Notes: generated from the letters alone by a model not told the origin. 64,000 nucleotides of DNA from Chryseobacterium luteum (GCF_000737785.1 NZ_JPRO01000002.1:1-64000), one strand, 5' to 3'; numbered from the stretch's first letter, positions 41,400 through 50,421 are shown. A program made the numbers and translations.

Positions 41400-42700
41400 G
41401 TAATGGTCAGAACTTTCTCTGTGTGTTTTGTTGCCATAAATCTTCGGTCCTGCCTGAAAGGAATAATTCCCAGAATGGAATTTTCACGGTCTGTTAAGAT
41501 CCATGTTTTTTGTCTCACTAAAATAGATAATTTTTCGTCCCTAAAAAACTTAGAAACTTTCTTTTTGCCTGAAAAACCTGCCGGATAAAAGCCGTCGCCA
41601 TCCTGCTGTTTTCTTAAACGCAATGGAAACTGAAGTTTTGCGGCATCAAAATCCCACTCAAAACTGTTATTGATTCCGTCAATATTTTCAATCGTGTTTT
41701 CAAGACTGATATTCATCTGGCTTTTAGAAAAGTCAAAATTTTCGATCAGAAGAATTTCATCTTTGGTTTCCTGCTTTTGTTTTTTACTGATGAAAATTAA
41801 TTCATCGCGGCTGATCATCAGCTGGTAGTCCTTTGAAAAAAAAGAGCTGCCGTTTTCCGCAGTAAAAATCTTTGGAATTTCTTCCTTCCTGTCGAATCCG
41901 TATTTCTTTAAAATCTCAAACTGTACAAAAGCGCTTTCCCGGCCCAGCTTTTCTTTGGATAATATTGTATGCTCCGCGTTAAATACCGTAAGCTGATTTT
42001 CAATTTCTCCGATCTGTTTTTCTACAAAATCCCTGGTTTGGTTTAGATAAGAAGAGCTCTTTTTGAAATTTTCCAGAAAATGCTCATTCGTTTCTAAAAG
42101 TTTGGGAATGATTTCATTTCTGATTTTATTCCTTAAATAATCACTTTTTTTGTTGGAAATGTCTTCCCGGAAATCAATCCTGTTTTTCTCAGCGTACTCA
42201 TAAATTTCTTTTTTTGAAAAATTTAAAAGAGGACGGAGCATAGTATTCTTATTGGCCGGAATTCCACTCAGTCCATTGATGCCGGAAGCTTTGGAAAGAT
42301 TGATGATGAAAGTCTCCAGCTGGTCATTCAGATGATGGGCGGTAACGAGGAATTCCAGGTTTTCCTGTTCCTGAATTTCCCTGAAAAAGCGGTAACGGAT
42401 TTCCCTTGCCCAAAGCTGAATAGAATTTTCTGGTTTTTTATCTTTTTCTGAAACCTCGTACAGATGAAACCGGATATGATTTTTCTCACAAAAATCCTGA
42501 ACCGTTTCTTGATCCAGATCAGAATCTTCACCCCGGAGCTTATAATTGATATGGGCTATCTGAAAGGTAAGCCCTAAACCCCGGAAAAGAGAGGCCATAA
42601 CTATAGAATCGGCACCACCGCTTACAGCCAGAAGATAGCTGTGATTTTCCGGATTTCTGACAAGATTTTCAAGCTGTTTTTTAAAACTGAATTTTTCCAA
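41396..42700 (-). CDS. tilS: tRNA(Ile)-lysidine synthetase
   Basis: The 434-residue protein has the PP-loop LLAVSGGADSIVMASLFRGL (about 22-41) and AHINYKLRGEDSD. It then carries VTAHHLNDQLETFIINLSKA and a C-terminal domain with FPLRLRKQQDGDGFYPAGFS typical of TilS. It attaches lysine to C34 of tRNA-Ile2, changing the anticodon to read AUA, and is essential in most bacteria. The stop overlaps the ECF sigma start by 4 nt. Confidence 0.95.
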   Translation of the reverse strand: MEKFSFKKQLENLVRNPENHSYLLAVSGGADSIVMASLFRGLGLTFQIAHINYKLRGEDSDLDQETVQDFCEKNHIRFHLYEVSEKDKKPENSIQLWAREIRYRFFREIQEQENLEFLVTAHHLNDQLETFIINLSKASGINGLSGIPANKNTMLRPLLNFSKKEIYEYAEKNRIDFREDISNKKSDYLRNKIRNEIIPKLLETNEHFLENFKKSSSYLNQTRDFVEKQIGEIENQLTVFNAEHTILSKEKLGRESAFVQFEILKKYGFDRKEEIPKIFTAENGSSFFSKDYQLMISRDELIFISKKQKQETKDEILLIENFDFSKSQMNISLENTIENIDGINNSFEWDFDAAKLQFPLRLRKQQDGDGFYPAGFSGKKKVSKFFRDEKLSILVRQKTWILTDRENSILGIIPFRQDRRFMATKHTEKVLTIT

Positions 42701-42726
42701 GAGGTATGTTGAGGATTTCTTTTATG

Positions 42727-42734
42727 CAAAGATA
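42727..42734 (-). promoter_or_regulatory. Candidate -7 box for tilS
   Basis: The minus strand reads TATCTTTG, 26 bases before the tilS ATG. No -33 TTG is visible. Confidence 0.45.
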
Positions 42735-42760
42735 ATCCATAAAATTCAATTCAATTTTCC

Positions 42761-42768
42761 TAACTTTG
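42761..42768 (+). promoter_or_regulatory. Candidate -7 box for the OmpA-like gene
   Basis: TAACTTTG lies 22 bases before the ATG at 42791. No -33 TTG is seen at the right spacing. Confidence 0.45.
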
Positions 42769-42790
42769 ATTCGTCTAAAAATGATTACAT

Positions 42791-43624
42791 ATGAAGATTA
42801 TTAAAATTTTAGGAGTATCTGTAATGGCATTGGGACTGACATCTTGTGTCAGCAAAAAGCAGTATGACGCATTAAGCTCCAACTATAAGCAGTGTATTGA
42901 AAATATCGGGGAAAGACAAAGAGAGATCCAGGATTTAAAGTCTCAGAATTCTGCATTGTCAGGTGAGAATAATCTCTTGAAAAGTCAGCATGATGCTTTG
43001 AAATCGTCTTTGGATGCCTGTCTTTCAAATACAGGGAAAAGCTCGGCTAATATTGATAAACTGGTAGGAGAAATCAATGCCTCAAATTCATATATCAAGC
43101 AGCTGATCTCAAACAATGCCAAAAATGACAGCCTGAATATGGCATTGTCCAACAAGCTTAAGAGATCTCTTGATAATGTTGCGGATGATGATGTACAGGT
43201 AAAAGTATTGAAAGGTGTGGTAATGATATCACTTTCAGATAAAATGTTATATAAAACAGGGGATTACAATGTACTGCCTGCTGCCCAGGAAGTATTAGGA
43301 AAAGTAGCCAAGGTCATCAATGATTATGATAAATATTCTGTACTGATTGAAGGGAATACAGATAACGCAGCTTTAAGCTCACCTAATCTGCCAAGAGACA
43401 ACTGGGATCTTTCTGCATTGAGAGGTACGGCGGTAGCTAAGGTTCTTCAGACGCAGTTTGGTGTGGATCCTGCGAGGATGACAGCTGGCGGACGTTCTGA
43501 ATACAATCCTAAAGCAACCAATATGAGCGTTTCCGGAAGAGCGGAAAACAGAAGAACGGAAATCATCATTATGCCTAAGCTGGATGAGTTCATGAAGTTA
43601 ATGGATATTACTCCTAAGAAGTAA
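42791..43624 (+). CDS. OmpA-family lipoprotein
   Basis: The 277-residue protein has a lipoprotein signal (MKIIKILGVSVMALGLTSCV, Cys at 19) and a coiled-coil-like region (about 30-130) rich in Asn, Lys and Ser. An OmpA/MotB C-terminal domain follows with VLIEGNTDNAALSSPNLPRD, WDLSALRGTAVAKVLQ and NMSVSGRAENRRTEIIIMP, the peptidoglycan-contacting motif. It probably links the outer membrane to the wall, like Pal or OmpA-type lipoproteins. It ends at a strong terminator. Confidence 0.9.
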   Translation: MKIIKILGVSVMALGLTSCVSKKQYDALSSNYKQCIENIGERQREIQDLKSQNSALSGENNLLKSQHDALKSSLDACLSNTGKSSANIDKLVGEINASNSYIKQLISNNAKNDSLNMALSNKLKRSLDNVADDDVQVKVLKGVVMISLSDKMLYKTGDYNVLPAAQEVLGKVAKVINDYDKYSVLIEGNTDNAALSSPNLPRDNWDLSALRGTAVAKVLQTQFGVDPARMTAGGRSEYNPKATNMSVSGRAENRRTEIIIMPKLDEFMKLMDITPKK

Positions 43625-43641
43625 TTGAAATATACCCATAA

Positions 43642-43677
43642 AAAATAAATCCCGAAATTATTCGGGATTTATTTTTT
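43642..43677 (+). terminator. Terminator after the OmpA-like gene
   Basis: AATAAATCCCGAA pairs with TTCGGGATTTATT around a 4-base loop, followed by T residues on the plus strand. It lies 20-50 bases after the stop; a run of A on the other side makes it potentially bidirectional. Confidence 0.88.
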
Positions 43678-43680
43678 TAA

Positions 43681-43893
43681 TCAAATTAATTCTTCTTTTT
43701 TCAATAATGAAATAATTCGCTGAAAAAAAGAAGTGGATATTTCTGTCTTGGTTTTTTTAGACGAAGAATCCGCCTTGCCTTTTGGCCCTGCGGTCTTCTG
43801 ATTCTCGGTGTTTATTAGTTTTGCCCCTACATTCATTTCTGTAGTATTTACCCTTGTTCTCTGCAAATGTATGATTAACTTCAATGCAAACAT
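43681..43893 (-). CDS. Possible small protein, unsupported by family
   Basis: A 70-residue frame (or 51 residues from the ATG at 43836, MNVGAKLINTENQKTAGPKG) ends four bases from the bidirectional terminator. It is basic and Lys/Ser-rich with an amphipathic C-terminus (FFQRIISLLKKEEL). Codon content looks natural and the ending at a terminator is suggestive, but no family is recognised. The rest of the 43625-44134 spacer has no credible gene: a plus-strand frame at 43884-44117 looks random. Confidence 0.3.
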   Translation of the reverse strand: MFALKLIIHLQRTRVNTTEMNVGAKLINTENQKTAGPKGKADSSSKKTKTEISTSFFQRIISLLKKEELI

Positions 43894-44104
43894 ATCCGTA
43901 TTTTCACGGTATTTTAAACAGGGTTTTTACGGAATATTTTAATAGAATAAGGAAGATGGGAGCAGGAATAACAGCTGTGCTTCTATTTTTTATTGTTTTG
44001 AAGGCTGTTTTTACATTTCTCTGTAACTGTCGGAAATATAAGCCTGATCATAACTTCCAGCTACCTAATTTTCATTTTTTTACCCCGGAGTCAGGTTATT
44101 TAAG

Positions 44105-44112
44105 TATTTTTG
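44105..44112 (+). promoter_or_regulatory. Candidate -7 box for the O-methyltransferase gene
   Basis: TATTTTTG lies 22 bases before the ATG at 44135. No -33 TTG at the right distance. Confidence 0.4.
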
Positions 44113-44134
44113 AATAACATAAAAGAATTGCAGT

Positions 44135-44782
44135 ATGAGCTTTTTTGAAGAACAAAATCCTGAAATGGACAGGTATCTGGAAACACATGCTTCCTCAGAA
44201 CCTGAAATTCTGAAAAAACTGAGAAGAGAGACCTATCAGAAAACCACACAGCCGCATATGATATCCGGATATCAGCAGGGAAGGCTTTTAACGATTATTT
44301 CCAACATGATGCAGCCTAAGAATGTGCTGGAGATCGGAACTTTTACAGGATATGCCACACTTTGTCTGACATCTGGGCTGGCTAAAGACGGGAAAATTAC
44401 CACATTAGACATCAATGAAGATCTGGCCTATCTCCCGAAAAAATATTTTGAAGAAAGCGAATATGCCGGACAGATCAATTTTAAGCTTCAGGATGCCAAA
44501 GAATTTTTAAAGGAAACGGATGAGGTTTTTGACCTTGTGTTCATAGATGCCGACAAAGAAAATTATGCTGAATACTTCCGGCTGATCAAGCCCAGAACAA
44601 AAACAGGCTCAGTAGTGATGTTTGATAACGTCTTGTGGTACGGGAAAGTGCTGGAAGAAAATCCGAAACAAAGATCTACACAGGTCATCAAAGAACTGAA
44701 TGATTTGATCGCAAAAGACGACGATTTTGAAAATCTTATTTTACCTTTGCGTGACGGAGTAAATTTTCTGAGAAGAAAATAA
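44135..44782 (+). CDS. O-methyltransferase (CCoAOMT/Methyltransf_3 type)
   Basis: The 215-residue SAM methyltransferase has NVLEIGTFTGYATLCLTSGL (SAM loop), KITTLDINEDLAYLPKKYFE, LVFIDADKENYAEYF (metal-ligand Asp) and VMFDNVLWYGKV. This matches the class I family related to caffeoyl-CoA and catechol O-methyltransferases. In bacteria these act on small phenols or on tRNA (TrmR-type), so tRNA modification is an alternative. It is soluble. Confidence 0.85.
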   Translation: MSFFEEQNPEMDRYLETHASSEPEILKKLRRETYQKTTQPHMISGYQQGRLLTIISNMMQPKNVLEIGTFTGYATLCLTSGLAKDGKITTLDINEDLAYLPKKYFEESEYAGQINFKLQDAKEFLKETDEVFDLVFIDADKENYAEYFRLIKPRTKTGSVVMFDNVLWYGKVLEENPKQRSTQVIKELNDLIAKDDDFENLILPLRDGVNFLRRK

Positions 44783-44837
44783 ATTACGAGATTTAAAAAT
44801 TTAAATCATTAAATAATTAAAAGATTTTGCGGAATCT

Positions 44838-44873
44838 GATTGAATGATTTAAATTTTTTGAAATCATTCAATC
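44838..44873. repeat. Intergenic inverted repeat (13-bp arms)
   Basis: GATTGAATGATTT and AAATCATTCAATC are perfect inverted copies around a 10-base AT spacer. Flanking ATTAAAAGATT (from 44817) and ATCTTTTAAT add partial outer pairing. It lies 16 bases before the NlpC/P60 gene start and no long T run follows, so it is not an ordinary terminator. Confidence 0.8.
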
Positions 44874-44888
44874 TTTTAATCTTAATAA

Positions 44889-45611
44889 ATGAATAAAGGA
44901 ATTTGTAATGTTACAGTAGCACCGGTTCGTGCAGAGAATTCTGACAAAGCGGAAATTGTTACGGAAATACTGTTTGGAGAAAGTGCAGATATTCTGGAAG
45001 TGAATAAAAACTGGACCAGAATAAAAATGCACTATGACGGATATGAAGGATGGATGGATACCAAACAGCTGAAACCTGTAACAGAGGAAGAGCTGGCAAA
45101 AAGAAAAGTGACCATAGTGACTGAAGATTTTTCTTCCGTATTGATGAATGATGGAAAAACCCTCCTGTCTATGGGCTCCGAGGTGGAATTTCAGGCGGTG
45201 GCTTCAAGAAGGAGCCATGATCTTCGTGAGAGCATAGCTTTGGCCGCCAGGGAATTTCTTAATGTACCTTATTTATGGGGAGGGAAAAGCTTTTTTGCGG
45301 TAGACTGCTCAGGTTTTACCCAGCTTGTCTATAAAATTCATGATATCAAACTGCCCAGAGATACCTATCAGCAGGCAGAAATAGGCGAACCTTTAAGTTT
45401 TGTGGAAGAGAGCCAGCCCGGTGATTTGGCCTTTTTTGAAAACCCCGAGGGCAAAATTATTCACGTAGGAATTATGCTTGAAAACCAGAAGATCATTCAT
45501 GCTTCAGGAAAGGTGAGGATAGATATCCTGGATTCTACCGGGATCTTCAACAAAGAAATGAATAAGCATACGCATAAGCTGAGAGTAATCAAAAACTTGC
45601 TCCATTCATAA
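44889..45611 (+). CDS. C40 (NlpC/P60) peptidase with SH3 domain
   Basis: The 240-residue protein has an N-terminal SH3-like domain (GICNVTVAPVRAENSDKAEI, YEGWMDTKQL) and an NlpC/P60 domain with the catalytic Cys in FAVDCSGFTQLVYKIH (about residue 140), GDLAFFENPEGKIIHVGIML (catalytic His) and IIHASGKVRID. It cuts peptide bonds in cell-wall stem peptides. There is no signal peptide, as in related Bacteroidota enzymes that act on recycled muropeptides in the cytoplasm, so it may recycle muropeptides like YkfC. Confidence 0.9.
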   Translation: MNKGICNVTVAPVRAENSDKAEIVTEILFGESADILEVNKNWTRIKMHYDGYEGWMDTKQLKPVTEEELAKRKVTIVTEDFSSVLMNDGKTLLSMGSEVEFQAVASRRSHDLRESIALAAREFLNVPYLWGGKSFFAVDCSGFTQLVYKIHDIKLPRDTYQQAEIGEPLSFVEESQPGDLAFFENPEGKIIHVGIMLENQKIIHASGKVRIDILDSTGIFNKEMNKHTHKLRVIKNLLHS

Positions 45612-45642
45612 ATACGACCGGATTTTTTGTACCGATATTCAA

Positions 45643-45987
45643 ATGATACAATCTAAAAATAATTCAAAACATTATATCTGGGGAAACAGCTGCGACAGCT
45701 GGATCTTGAATGATTCTGCCCAACTTTCCGTAAAACAGGAAAAAATGCCCGCAGGAACGGCTGAGAAACTGCATTTCCATGAAACGGCAGAGCAGGTTTT
45801 TTACATTTTAAAAGGCGAAGCTGTATTTGATATTAATAATGAAAAAATTCCGGTAAAGGCAGGAGAAAGTATTTCCATTCAGCCTAAATCGGAACATCGT
45901 ATCTCCAATGAATCTAAGGATGAATTGGAGTTTCTTGTTATTTCCAGCCCGTCTACCCATAATGACCGAATTGAAATTGAAAAATAA
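45643..45987 (+). CDS. Cupin-domain protein
   Basis: This 114-residue single-domain cupin has motif 1 KLHFHETAEQVFYILKGEAV (metal His and Glu) and motif 2 GESISIQPKSEHRISNES. The function is open, as the family spans isomerases, dioxygenases and sugar-binding sensors. It starts 31 bases after the NlpC/P60 gene and 4 bases before the Kdo transferase gene, so it is probably co-transcribed with them. Confidence 0.85.
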   Translation: MIQSKNNSKHYIWGNSCDSWILNDSAQLSVKQEKMPAGTAEKLHFHETAEQVFYILKGEAVFDINNEKIPVKAGESISIQPKSEHRISNESKDELEFLVISSPSTHNDRIEIEK

Positions 45988-45991
45988 TTAA

Positions 45992-47224
45992 ATGTCCTTT
46001 CTATACAGCCTATTTATCAGCCTTCTCATCTTCGGAATGAAAGTTTTCGCTTTGTTTAATGATAAAACTAAAAAAGGCGTTGAAGGAAGGAAGCAGTCTT
46101 TAAGCAAAGTAAAAGCTGCATTTTTGCCGTCGGATAAAGTAATCTGGATGCACGCAGCCAGTCTGGGCGAATACGAGCAGGGGCTTCCGGTTCTGGAAAA
46201 GCTGAAAGAGAAATTTCCGGGGCATAAGATCCTTGTGACCTTCTTTTCTCCATCCGGCTACGAAAATGTAATGAAAAAGAAACATATCGCAGATGTGATC
46301 TGTTATCTTCCCTTTGATAAGAAAAGTACCGTAAAAGAATTTATTTCCCAATTCGATATAGAATTATTTTTTACGGTTAAATATGATTATTGGTATCATC
46401 TTTTGGCAGAACTTAAAAATAAAGGTGCTAAAATCTATGTCATCTCTGCTTTGTTTTATGAAAGACAGGCCTTCTTTACTTCCTACGGGAAATGGTTTGT
46501 GAAGCAGCTCAGAAAAAATGTGGACTGGTTTTTTCATCAAACTGAATTTTCTTTTGCATTAGCGAAAAGTATCGGATTAAATAATTCTTCAGTGACGGGA
46601 GATACCAGATTCGACCGGGTAAAACAGCTTAGAGAACGTAACAATCATGTTGATTTTATTTCAGAGTTTATAGGTGATCATAAAGCTGTAGTATTCGGGA
46701 GTTCCTGGCAGGCGGAGGAAAAAATAGCCGTCACGATTTCCAGAATGAGTGCCGGTCTAAAATTGATTATGGCTCCTCATGACCTGAAAAGAGTAGCTAA
46801 TCTCAAACATTCCTTTCCGGACGCCTTATTATACAGTGAAATTAAAAATGTTCAACCTTCCAGCCTCAATTCTCAGGTCCTGATCATCGACAGTATCGGT
46901 TTATTGTCAAAACTGTATTCTTATGCAGATTTAGCTGTGGTAGGGGGCGGTTTTCATGATGCCGGGCTGCACAATATTTTGGAGGTGGCTACATTTGGTA
47001 TTCCTGTAATCTTTGGAAATCATTACAGAAAGAATCCTGAGGCAGACGATCTTATTGCGGCCGATGGAGGGAAATCTTTTACAGAGGAATATGCAGCAGC
47101 AGATTTTGTGCTGTTTCTTCTGAATAATGAGGAAGAACTTAAAGAAATGTCCGGGAATGCCCGGAGATTTGTAGACGAAAAGCCTGATGCCACAAGGCTT
47201 ATCCTGCAAAAGATTTTATCTTAA
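45992..47224 (+). CDS. waaA: 3-deoxy-D-manno-octulosonic acid (Kdo) transferase
   Basis: This 410-residue GT30 protein has an N-terminal membrane anchor (FLYSLFISLLIFGMKVFALF) and WMHAASLGEYEQGLPVLEKL, with the catalytic Glu of WaaA near residue 60. It then has VTFFSPSGYENV, ITGDTRFDRV-like SSVTGDTRFDRVK and VVGGGFHDAGLHNILEVATF. It moves Kdo from CMP-Kdo to lipid A precursor, the first step of the LPS core. The ATG is at 45992, 4 bases after the cupin stop. Its end overlaps the convergent unknown gene by 9 nt. Confidence 0.94.
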   Translation: MSFLYSLFISLLIFGMKVFALFNDKTKKGVEGRKQSLSKVKAAFLPSDKVIWMHAASLGEYEQGLPVLEKLKEKFPGHKILVTFFSPSGYENVMKKKHIADVICYLPFDKKSTVKEFISQFDIELFFTVKYDYWYHLLAELKNKGAKIYVISALFYERQAFFTSYGKWFVKQLRKNVDWFFHQTEFSFALAKSIGLNNSSVTGDTRFDRVKQLRERNNHVDFISEFIGDHKAVVFGSSWQAEEKIAVTISRMSAGLKLIMAPHDLKRVANLKHSFPDALLYSEIKNVQPSSLNSQVLIIDSIGLLSKLYSYADLAVVGGGFHDAGLHNILEVATFGIPVIFGNHYRKNPEADDLIAADGGKSFTEEYAAADFVLFLLNNEEELKEMSGNARRFVDEKPDATRLILQKILS

Positions 47225-47842
47225 AAATCCCTGGCTTTTGATATCTTTCATGATCTCATCTATATGATCCGGAATTTTTTCGGTTTCAAACCAGTTGAAA
47301 TCTAGGCCATTATTGATACAAAGCTTCTGCAGATAATGATTTTCCGAAATTTTACTTTGCGTTTCTCTCAGAAGTTCATCAATCTCCATCCAGTAATCTT
47401 CATCCAGCTTTTTAGTTAATACGAGTGCCTTGAACACTTTATTGATGATATAAATATAAAGCTTATACACGTTATCAAATCTCTGTCTGCTGAAATCACT
47501 GTTGGAATCCAGGATTCTGTTGACCAGCAAAAGGTTCAGTGAAACTTCCCCGAATTTATCCGTTGTAATTTTAATATGTTCCGTTATCTCTGCGCTCAGT
47601 TTTCGGATAATGGTAAGGAAATATTTGGCATTTCCAACATATTTTGAGGCCAGAAGAACCTGTTCCGCAACATTCTCTTCCATTGCATTCCTTTTATCAT
47701 CCGTAGTTTCCTGATCGATCAGTTCAAAATACAGTTTTTTAGACAGAAGCTTATCCTTTTTCAGAAGCCTGAAAATAAGACGGTCTTTTTCTACGTTGGA
47801 AAAAGCACTCAATGCCGCTTTAAACTCTTTTGAATATTCCAT
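47216..47842 (-). CDS. Unknown all-helical protein
   Basis: This 208-residue soluble, all-alpha protein starts MEYSKEFKAALSAFSNVEKD, with KEKDKLLSKKLYFELIDQ-like charged helices and no signal peptide. I recognise no family with certainty. Its start overlaps the glycosyltransferase-2 stop by one base (TAATG), so the two are coupled. It is probably a small accessory protein. Confidence 0.6.
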   Translation of the reverse strand: MEYSKEFKAALSAFSNVEKDRLIFRLLKKDKLLSKKLYFELIDQETTDDKRNAMEENVAEQVLLASKYVGNAKYFLTIIRKLSAEITEHIKITTDKFGEVSLNLLLVNRILDSNSDFSRQRFDNVYKLYIYIINKVFKALVLTKKLDEDYWMEIDELLRETQSKISENHYLQKLCINNGLDFNWFETEKIPDHIDEIMKDIKSQGFLR

Positions 47843-48597
47843 TAATTAAAAATTTTTGAATATTTCAGGAACCCATTAATAGCCCAATTGGCCGTATAAT
47901 AAAAAGATTTTACAGTAGAAAACCCCATAAAGTCCTTATAGACCAGATACTGATCCATGATGATATTTTTTTTCTTTCGGGAAACGCTGTTCTCACGCAT
48001 CCTGTACTTTGCCAGAGTTTTATTGATGGGCATTCCTTCGGGAATTACCTTCAGAAGATTCAGCCACATCACATGATCTTCACGTTTGCTTTTAACAGGA
48101 AATAAAAATTTCCCAACCCTTTTGGTGTCGTACATGGTAGAAACCGGGGCCAGTCTGCAGGTTTTCAGAAGATTAGAGAAGGTTACCACCTTATCTGCCA
48201 TGAAGTCCTTTAAAACAGGCTGTAACTGCTCATTACACCTCGAATAATTGCAGTAGACCAGTTCCGCATTGTTTTCCTGCATATAATCTGTCATTGTTTC
48301 CAGATATTCAGGATACCAGAAATCATCGGAATCCAGAAAGGCAATATATCTTCCCGTGGCTCTTTCCAGGCTGTTGTTTCTGGCATTTCCGGCACCTCCG
48401 TTTTTATTAAGGATCTGTAGCTTTATCCTGGGATCATTGTATTTTCGTATAATCTCTACGGTATTGTCTTTGGAAAGATCATCCGTAATGAGCCATTCCC
48501 AGTTGTCATAGGTCTGGTTCAGAACAGATTGTATCGTTTCTTCGATGAATTCGGCAGAATTATAACTTGGGGTGATGATGGAGACCAGGTCTTTCAT
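47842..48597 (-). CDS. Glycosyltransferase family 2
   Basis: This 251-residue GT-A enzyme has VSIITPSYNSAEFIEETIQS, WLITDDLSKDNTVEIIRKY, GGAGNARNNSLERATG and IAFLDSDDFWYPEYLE, the metal-binding DxD. It is of the WcaA/SpsA type that adds sugars to surface glycans. It lies 23 nt after a membrane acyltransferase and is coupled to the unknown helical gene. The pair may build and decorate an O-antigen or capsule unit. Confidence 0.85.
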   Translation of the reverse strand: MKDLVSIITPSYNSAEFIEETIQSVLNQTYDNWEWLITDDLSKDNTVEIIRKYNDPRIKLQILNKNGGAGNARNNSLERATGRYIAFLDSDDFWYPEYLETMTDYMQENNAELVYCNYSRCNEQLQPVLKDFMADKVVTFSNLLKTCRLAPVSTMYDTKRVGKFLFPVKSKREDHVMWLNLLKVIPEGMPINKTLAKYRMRENSVSRKKKNIIMDQYLVYKDFMGFSTVKSFYYTANWAINGFLKYSKIFN

Positions 48598-48620
48598 TGG
48601 TGTTTTTACTGGGGGTAAAA

Positions 48621-49598
48621 TTATAAAAATTTTTTCTCATAAAGATGCCATGATGCAATTCCTACTCCGATAACTACCAGCATGCAGACAAAACTCATGA
48701 AAAAAGGATTGTAGCCGGCAAACAGTCCAAGCGCAGCAAACACCCTGATAATAGGGAAGTGGAATATATAAATGCCATAAGTGAAGTCTCCGTATTTTCC
48801 GAAATTATTAAGAAATTTCAGGGAGTAGGCGATGTACAGCACAATGATACTGATCATGATGGGAGAGAATAGTTTGATGTGCAGGATCAGGTCTATCCAA
48901 ACCGTTATGATGGCAATAATGAACAGGGTATTTTTATGTTTGATGAAAGTTTCAAAATGAAAATAAATCAGCATTCCTCCAATAAAATAGCATAGTGAAC
49001 CCGGAAGCTGCCTCGAAATTTGGGACTTTCCCGTCATTTCAAAATAATTAAGAAAGATCAGCGAAAGAAAATACAGGACAATCAGGCTGAGATTCCTGTA
49101 CTTATTGTTTTTCCCGAACAATAAAAAGATCAGAGGGACCGCGAAATAAAAGCACATTTCAATCTTAAGCGTCCAAAGAGCACCGTTTACAGCCGCATTT
49201 CCGAATACTCCCGGAAGAGAAGGTGCCATGAAATTCATGAAAATTGAATTCCAAAAGAAATATTTATACACCTGTATGTTGCCAAAATAATCAGAAAAAG
49301 ACAGTGTACTTACCAGGCTCAGAAGAATAGTGCAGAGAAATACAACCAGTAAATAGGCAGGAACGATCCTGTTGAATCTTTTCTTTGCATAGCTTTTCAG
49401 GCTGGAAGATCTTTCGTAACTCCTTGCAATAAGGAAACCACTGACAATGAAAAACGAAAAAACAGCAATTTCTACGGGGCTGTGGGTTAGAAAGGTGAGC
49501 CGGCTGGAGCCGCTTAAAGCCCCCAAATGTCCTACAAAGACAATGAAAGCGAGGAGAACACGGATGAAGTCAAAATTATTTTTCGTTATACTTTGCAT
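48621..49598 (-). CDS. Membrane acyltransferase (AT3 family)
   Basis: The 325-residue integral membrane protein starts MQSITKNNFDFIRVLLAFIV. It carries FVGHLGALSG (catalytic His of the AT3 family near residue 23) and FSFFIVSGFLIARSYERSS. About ten membrane segments follow. AT3 proteins O-acetylate surface sugars or peptidoglycan. The frame is open to 49658, but the ATG at 49598 begins the family's first segment. It is followed by the GT2 gene, so both probably act in the same glycan pathway. Confidence 0.85.
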   Translation of the reverse strand: MQSITKNNFDFIRVLLAFIVFVGHLGALSGSSRLTFLTHSPVEIAVFSFFIVSGFLIARSYERSSSLKSYAKKRFNRIVPAYLLVVFLCTILLSLVSTLSFSDYFGNIQVYKYFFWNSIFMNFMAPSLPGVFGNAAVNGALWTLKIEMCFYFAVPLIFLLFGKNNKYRNLSLIVLYFLSLIFLNYFEMTGKSQISRQLPGSLCYFIGGMLIYFHFETFIKHKNTLFIIAIITVWIDLILHIKLFSPIMISIIVLYIAYSLKFLNNFGKYGDFTYGIYIFHFPIIRVFAALGLFAGYNPFFMSFVCMLVVIGVGIASWHLYEKKFL

Positions 49599-49613
49599 TT
49601 TTGTTTCTTTCTG

Positions 49614-49621
49614 CAAAAATA
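49614..49621 (-). promoter_or_regulatory. Candidate -7 box for the acyltransferase-GT2 unit
   Basis: The minus strand reads TATTTTTG, 15 bases before the acyltransferase ATG at 49598. No TTG at -33. Confidence 0.4.
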
Positions 49622-49795
49622 GTTTTTTTAATAAATAGAGGGCGAAACCGAGATTCACTATTTTGCTAAATAATGTTTGTTTTGAAGCTTAATGCTCTAA
49701 AATTTTCAGAAATATACTTTATCGAAATTATTTTTCACAAAAAATGGTGATATAAATCAAAAAAATTATAATTTTAGCCCTTGAAAATTTTATTT

Positions 49796-50269
49796 ATGAA
49801 GAAATTAGCATTACTATTTGCAGGTTTATCATTGTTTGTAGCTACGGGATGTAATGATGATGGCGATAATGAGATGGAATATCCGCTTATAGGCCTCTGG
49901 CAGCCGCTGAAAGAAGTGGTTACTACTGTAGAGGTAGGTGAAGACCCTGTTTCGGATCTTATTACATATACCGACTGTCAGAAAAATTCCAGATGGAGAT
50001 TCAATACCCAGACATCCGGAAAAAGAAACGATTGGGGAGAAATTGGTACAACTCCACAGTGTGCTATTACATCACAAAGGAACTTTACCTATACATATGA
50101 TAGAAGTGCGAAAACGGTAATAGTTAAATATGAGGGTACCGTGGAGCCATCCAGCGGTAAAATAATTACCCTCAATGATACTACCTTAAACGTGGCATTT
50201 AGAGAAGAGACTCAGGACCCGACTGTATATAAGACAAGAACCTTTACCATGAAAAGAATTCCTCAGTAA
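49796..50269 (+). CDS. Lipocalin-like lipoprotein
   Basis: The protein (157 residues from the ATG at 49796) has a lipoprotein signal (MKKLALLFAGLSLFVATGCN, Cys at 19) and a beta-rich body (LIGLWQPLKEVVTTVEVG, KNSRWRFNTQTSGKRNDWGE, NFTYTYDRSAKTVIVKY). This is the pattern of Bacteroidota lipocalin-like domain proteins. The frame is open to a TTG at 49781, but the ATG gives a standard signal. It ends before a strong terminator. Confidence 0.7.
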   Translation: MKKLALLFAGLSLFVATGCNDDGDNEMEYPLIGLWQPLKEVVTTVEVGEDPVSDLITYTDCQKNSRWRFNTQTSGKRNDWGEIGTTPQCAITSQRNFTYTYDRSAKTVIVKYEGTVEPSSGKIITLNDTTLNVAFREETQDPTVYKTRTFTMKRIPQ

Positions 50270-50293
50270 ATATACATTCATACCTTATCATAG

Positions 50294-50319
50294 ATCTCAT
50301 CTCCGGATGAGATTTTTTT
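50294..50319 (+). terminator. Terminator after the lipocalin-like gene
   Basis: ATCTCATC and GATGAGAT form a perfect 8-bp stem with a 4-base loop, followed by seven T, 24 bases after the stop. Confidence 0.88.
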
Positions 50320-50377
50320 ATTGAAGGGTATTCATTAATTAATCAAAAATTAAAATTTCCATTTCTTTTAAAATCAT

Positions 50378-50385
50378 TATTTTTG
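50378..50385 (+). promoter_or_regulatory. Candidate -7 box for leuS
   Basis: TATTTTTG lies 77 bases before the leuS GTG. No TTG is seen at -33. The heptamer array lies between it and leuS, so would be in the leader. Confidence 0.4.
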
Positions 50386-50421
50386 TGAATCCTGATTTGG
50401 AATTAATGATAAAGAACTAAT

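Noticed and set aside
43884..44117. A 77-codon plus-strand frame in the spacer before the methyltransferase gene
   Set aside because: Composition looks random, no start signal or family is visible, and it is not flanked by any operon logic.
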